Position numbers and translations under genes: made by a program | The notes under the pieces: model-generated | Told to the model about the DNA's origin: nothing | Databases searched by the model: none | Seen by the model: the letters and a program-made list of their open reading frames with translations, nothing else | Assembly: GCF_900105195.1 (NCBI RefSeq) | Contig: NZ_FNRX01000002.1 | Coordinates: forward strand, 744,001-808,000 | Length of the DNA stretch: 64,000 nucleotides | Origin: Rhodococcus pyridinivorans | GTDB taxonomy: Bacteria; Actinomycetota; Actinomycetes; Mycobacteriales; Mycobacteriaceae | Direction: 5' to 3' | Part shown: positions 63,119 through 64,000 of the stretch, one piece after another | Layout: every line of letters starts with the position of its first letter | How positions within the stretch are numbered: position 1 is the first letter of the stretch

Positions 63119-64000
63119 TTACTCGGGCAGTGCCCCGGCGGCGCGCAGCTGCTCGATATCGTCTTCGAGAAGTCCGAGTTCTGTTAGCACAGTATCGGTA
63201 TCGGCGCCACGGTCGCGCGGCCCGAACCGCACAGCACCGGGGGACCCAGCGAGTTTGACGGGTACGCCGAGACCCCGGTAGCCGTCACACTCGACCACCA
63301 TCTCGCGGTGACGGACCTGCGGTAGCGAAAGGGCCTCTCCGACATTGTTCACCGACCCCGACGGTACGCCGGCTCGCCGTAGCAGGGCCGCCAAAGCTTC
63401 GCGCTGCCAAGTTTTGACGAGGCCGCCGAGGATGTCGCGCAGTTGAGCTGCGTTTGCCATCCGGTCGGAGTTGGTGACGAATCTCGGGTCGTCGGCCAGG
63501 TCTGAAGCGTCGAGCGCCACGACCAGAGCGCGGAATTGCCGGTCGTTGCCGGCACCGATGAAGAAGGGGCCATCGGCGCAGGTGAACGTTTCATAGGGAC
63601 AGATCGTCGGGTGTGCCACGCCCGTCCGCTCCGGCGCGACGCCGGTGGCAAACCACTTGCCGGCGTGTGGGTGCAGGATCGACACAGCGTTGTCGAGTAG
63701 TGCCAGATCCACGAGTTGCCCGCGTCCGGTCTTTTGCCGCACGTGAAGTGCCATGAGGATGCCGTTCACAGCGTTGAGACCCGTGATGATGTCGACCAGA
63801 GGGATCCCGATCCGCATGGCATCACCGTGGGGCTCACCGTTGATGCTCATCAGCCCCGACAAGGCTTGGAGAATTGCGTCGTAGCCGGGAGCACCACCGA
63901 GCGGCCCGTCGACTCCGTACCCGGTGATTCGACAGTGCACGAGTCGCGGGAATTCGGCGGCGAGCACGTCGTCGTCGAGTCCCCACTTCGCAAGGGTGCC
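63119..64000 (-). CDS. Class III (CaiB/BaiF-type) CoA-transferase, 5' part outside window
   Basis: At least 293 residues are visible; the frame is open to the window edge (GTLAKWGLDDDVLAAEFPRL V). The segments HCRITGYGVDGPLGGAPGYD AILQALSG, VDIITGLNAVNGILMALHVR and WFATGVAPERTGVAHPTICP are typical of formyl-CoA transferase relatives. The C-terminal half ends LLEDDIEQLRAAGALPE. Full members are about 390-400 residues, so roughly 100 N-terminal residues, including the catalytic Asp region, lie beyond the edge. It would move CoA between acids, an alternative to the ligase for substrate activation. Confidence 0.92.
   Translation of the reverse strand, partial: GTLAKWGLDDDVLAAEFPRLVHCRITGYGVDGPLGGAPGYDAILQALSGLMSINGEPHGDAMRIGIPLVDIITGLNAVNGILMALHVRQKTGRGQLVDLALLDNAVSILHPHAGKWFATGVAPERTGVAHPTICPYETFTCADGPFFIGAGNDRQFRALVVALDASDLADDPRFVTNSDRMANAAQLRDILGGLVKTWQREALAALLRRAGVPSGSVNNVGEALSLPQVRHREMVVECDGYRGLGVPVKLAGSPGAVRFGPRDRGADTDTVLTELGLLEDDIEQLRAAGALPE

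Overview
The window looks like a chromosomal segment of a Rhodococcus or close mycolic-acid actinomycete. It is GC-rich, uses GTG starts often, and carries NDMA-dependent alcohol dehydrogenase, actinobacterial regulators, multiple acyl-CoA enzymes and a fused Pip/YhgE membrane protein. No rRNA, convincing tRNA, CRISPR array, transposase or integrase was seen. The species is inferred from gene content only.

Left part (1-16 kb): a LacI regulator, a membrane Ser/Thr kinase with an Asn/Gly repeat tail, a secreted SGNH hydrolase and the ethanolamine ammonia-lyase pair eutBC. Next come a frameshifted small membrane protein, an RNase H family protein and a PASTA-like membrane protein. A 1.2 kb gene-poor stretch with gene remnants precedes a DUF218 secreted protein, a DinB-like protein, a methyltransferase, an XRE/membrane-protein pair, and an alpha/beta hydrolase that shares operator sequences with a nearby TetR gene.

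Middle part (15-45 kb): amino-acid catabolism (Lrp, amino-acid dehydrogenase, APC permease, HPPD) and a lipid or alcohol oxidation operon (NDMA-alcohol dehydrogenase, TetR, acyl-CoA dehydrogenase, APH-type kinase, SDR) next to a P450/TetR divergon with a clear palindromic operator. A DNA-alkylation repair operon follows (two O6-alkylguanine methyltransferases with an ECF sigma gene between them, then AlkA), then a DNA polymerase I-like protein, a Pip/YhgE protein, a two-component system and DedA. A MarR-controlled homogentisate operon (hmgA, an unassigned gene, fumarylacetoacetase) completes tyrosine degradation begun by HPPD about 19 kb away. A second XRE/membrane pair, an IclR regulator, an acyl-CoA synthetase and a MOSC protein follow.

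Right part (45.4-64 kb): an accessory-looking catabolic island. It starts at a multiply frameshifted recG relic. It contains enoyl-CoA hydratases, a nitronate monooxygenase-like flavoprotein, an SMP-30 lactonase, an acyl-CoA ligase, a GAF/AAA+/Fis activator lacking the GAFTGA loop, an acyl-CoA dehydrogenase, a Baeyer-Villiger monooxygenase, two HSL-type hydrolases, small Dabb and YCII proteins and a class III CoA-transferase cut by the window end. Together these could turn a (cyclic) ketone into an ester or lactone, hydrolyse it, activate the acid with CoA and beta-oxidise it. The substrate is unknown. This is the best candidate for an undescribed system here.
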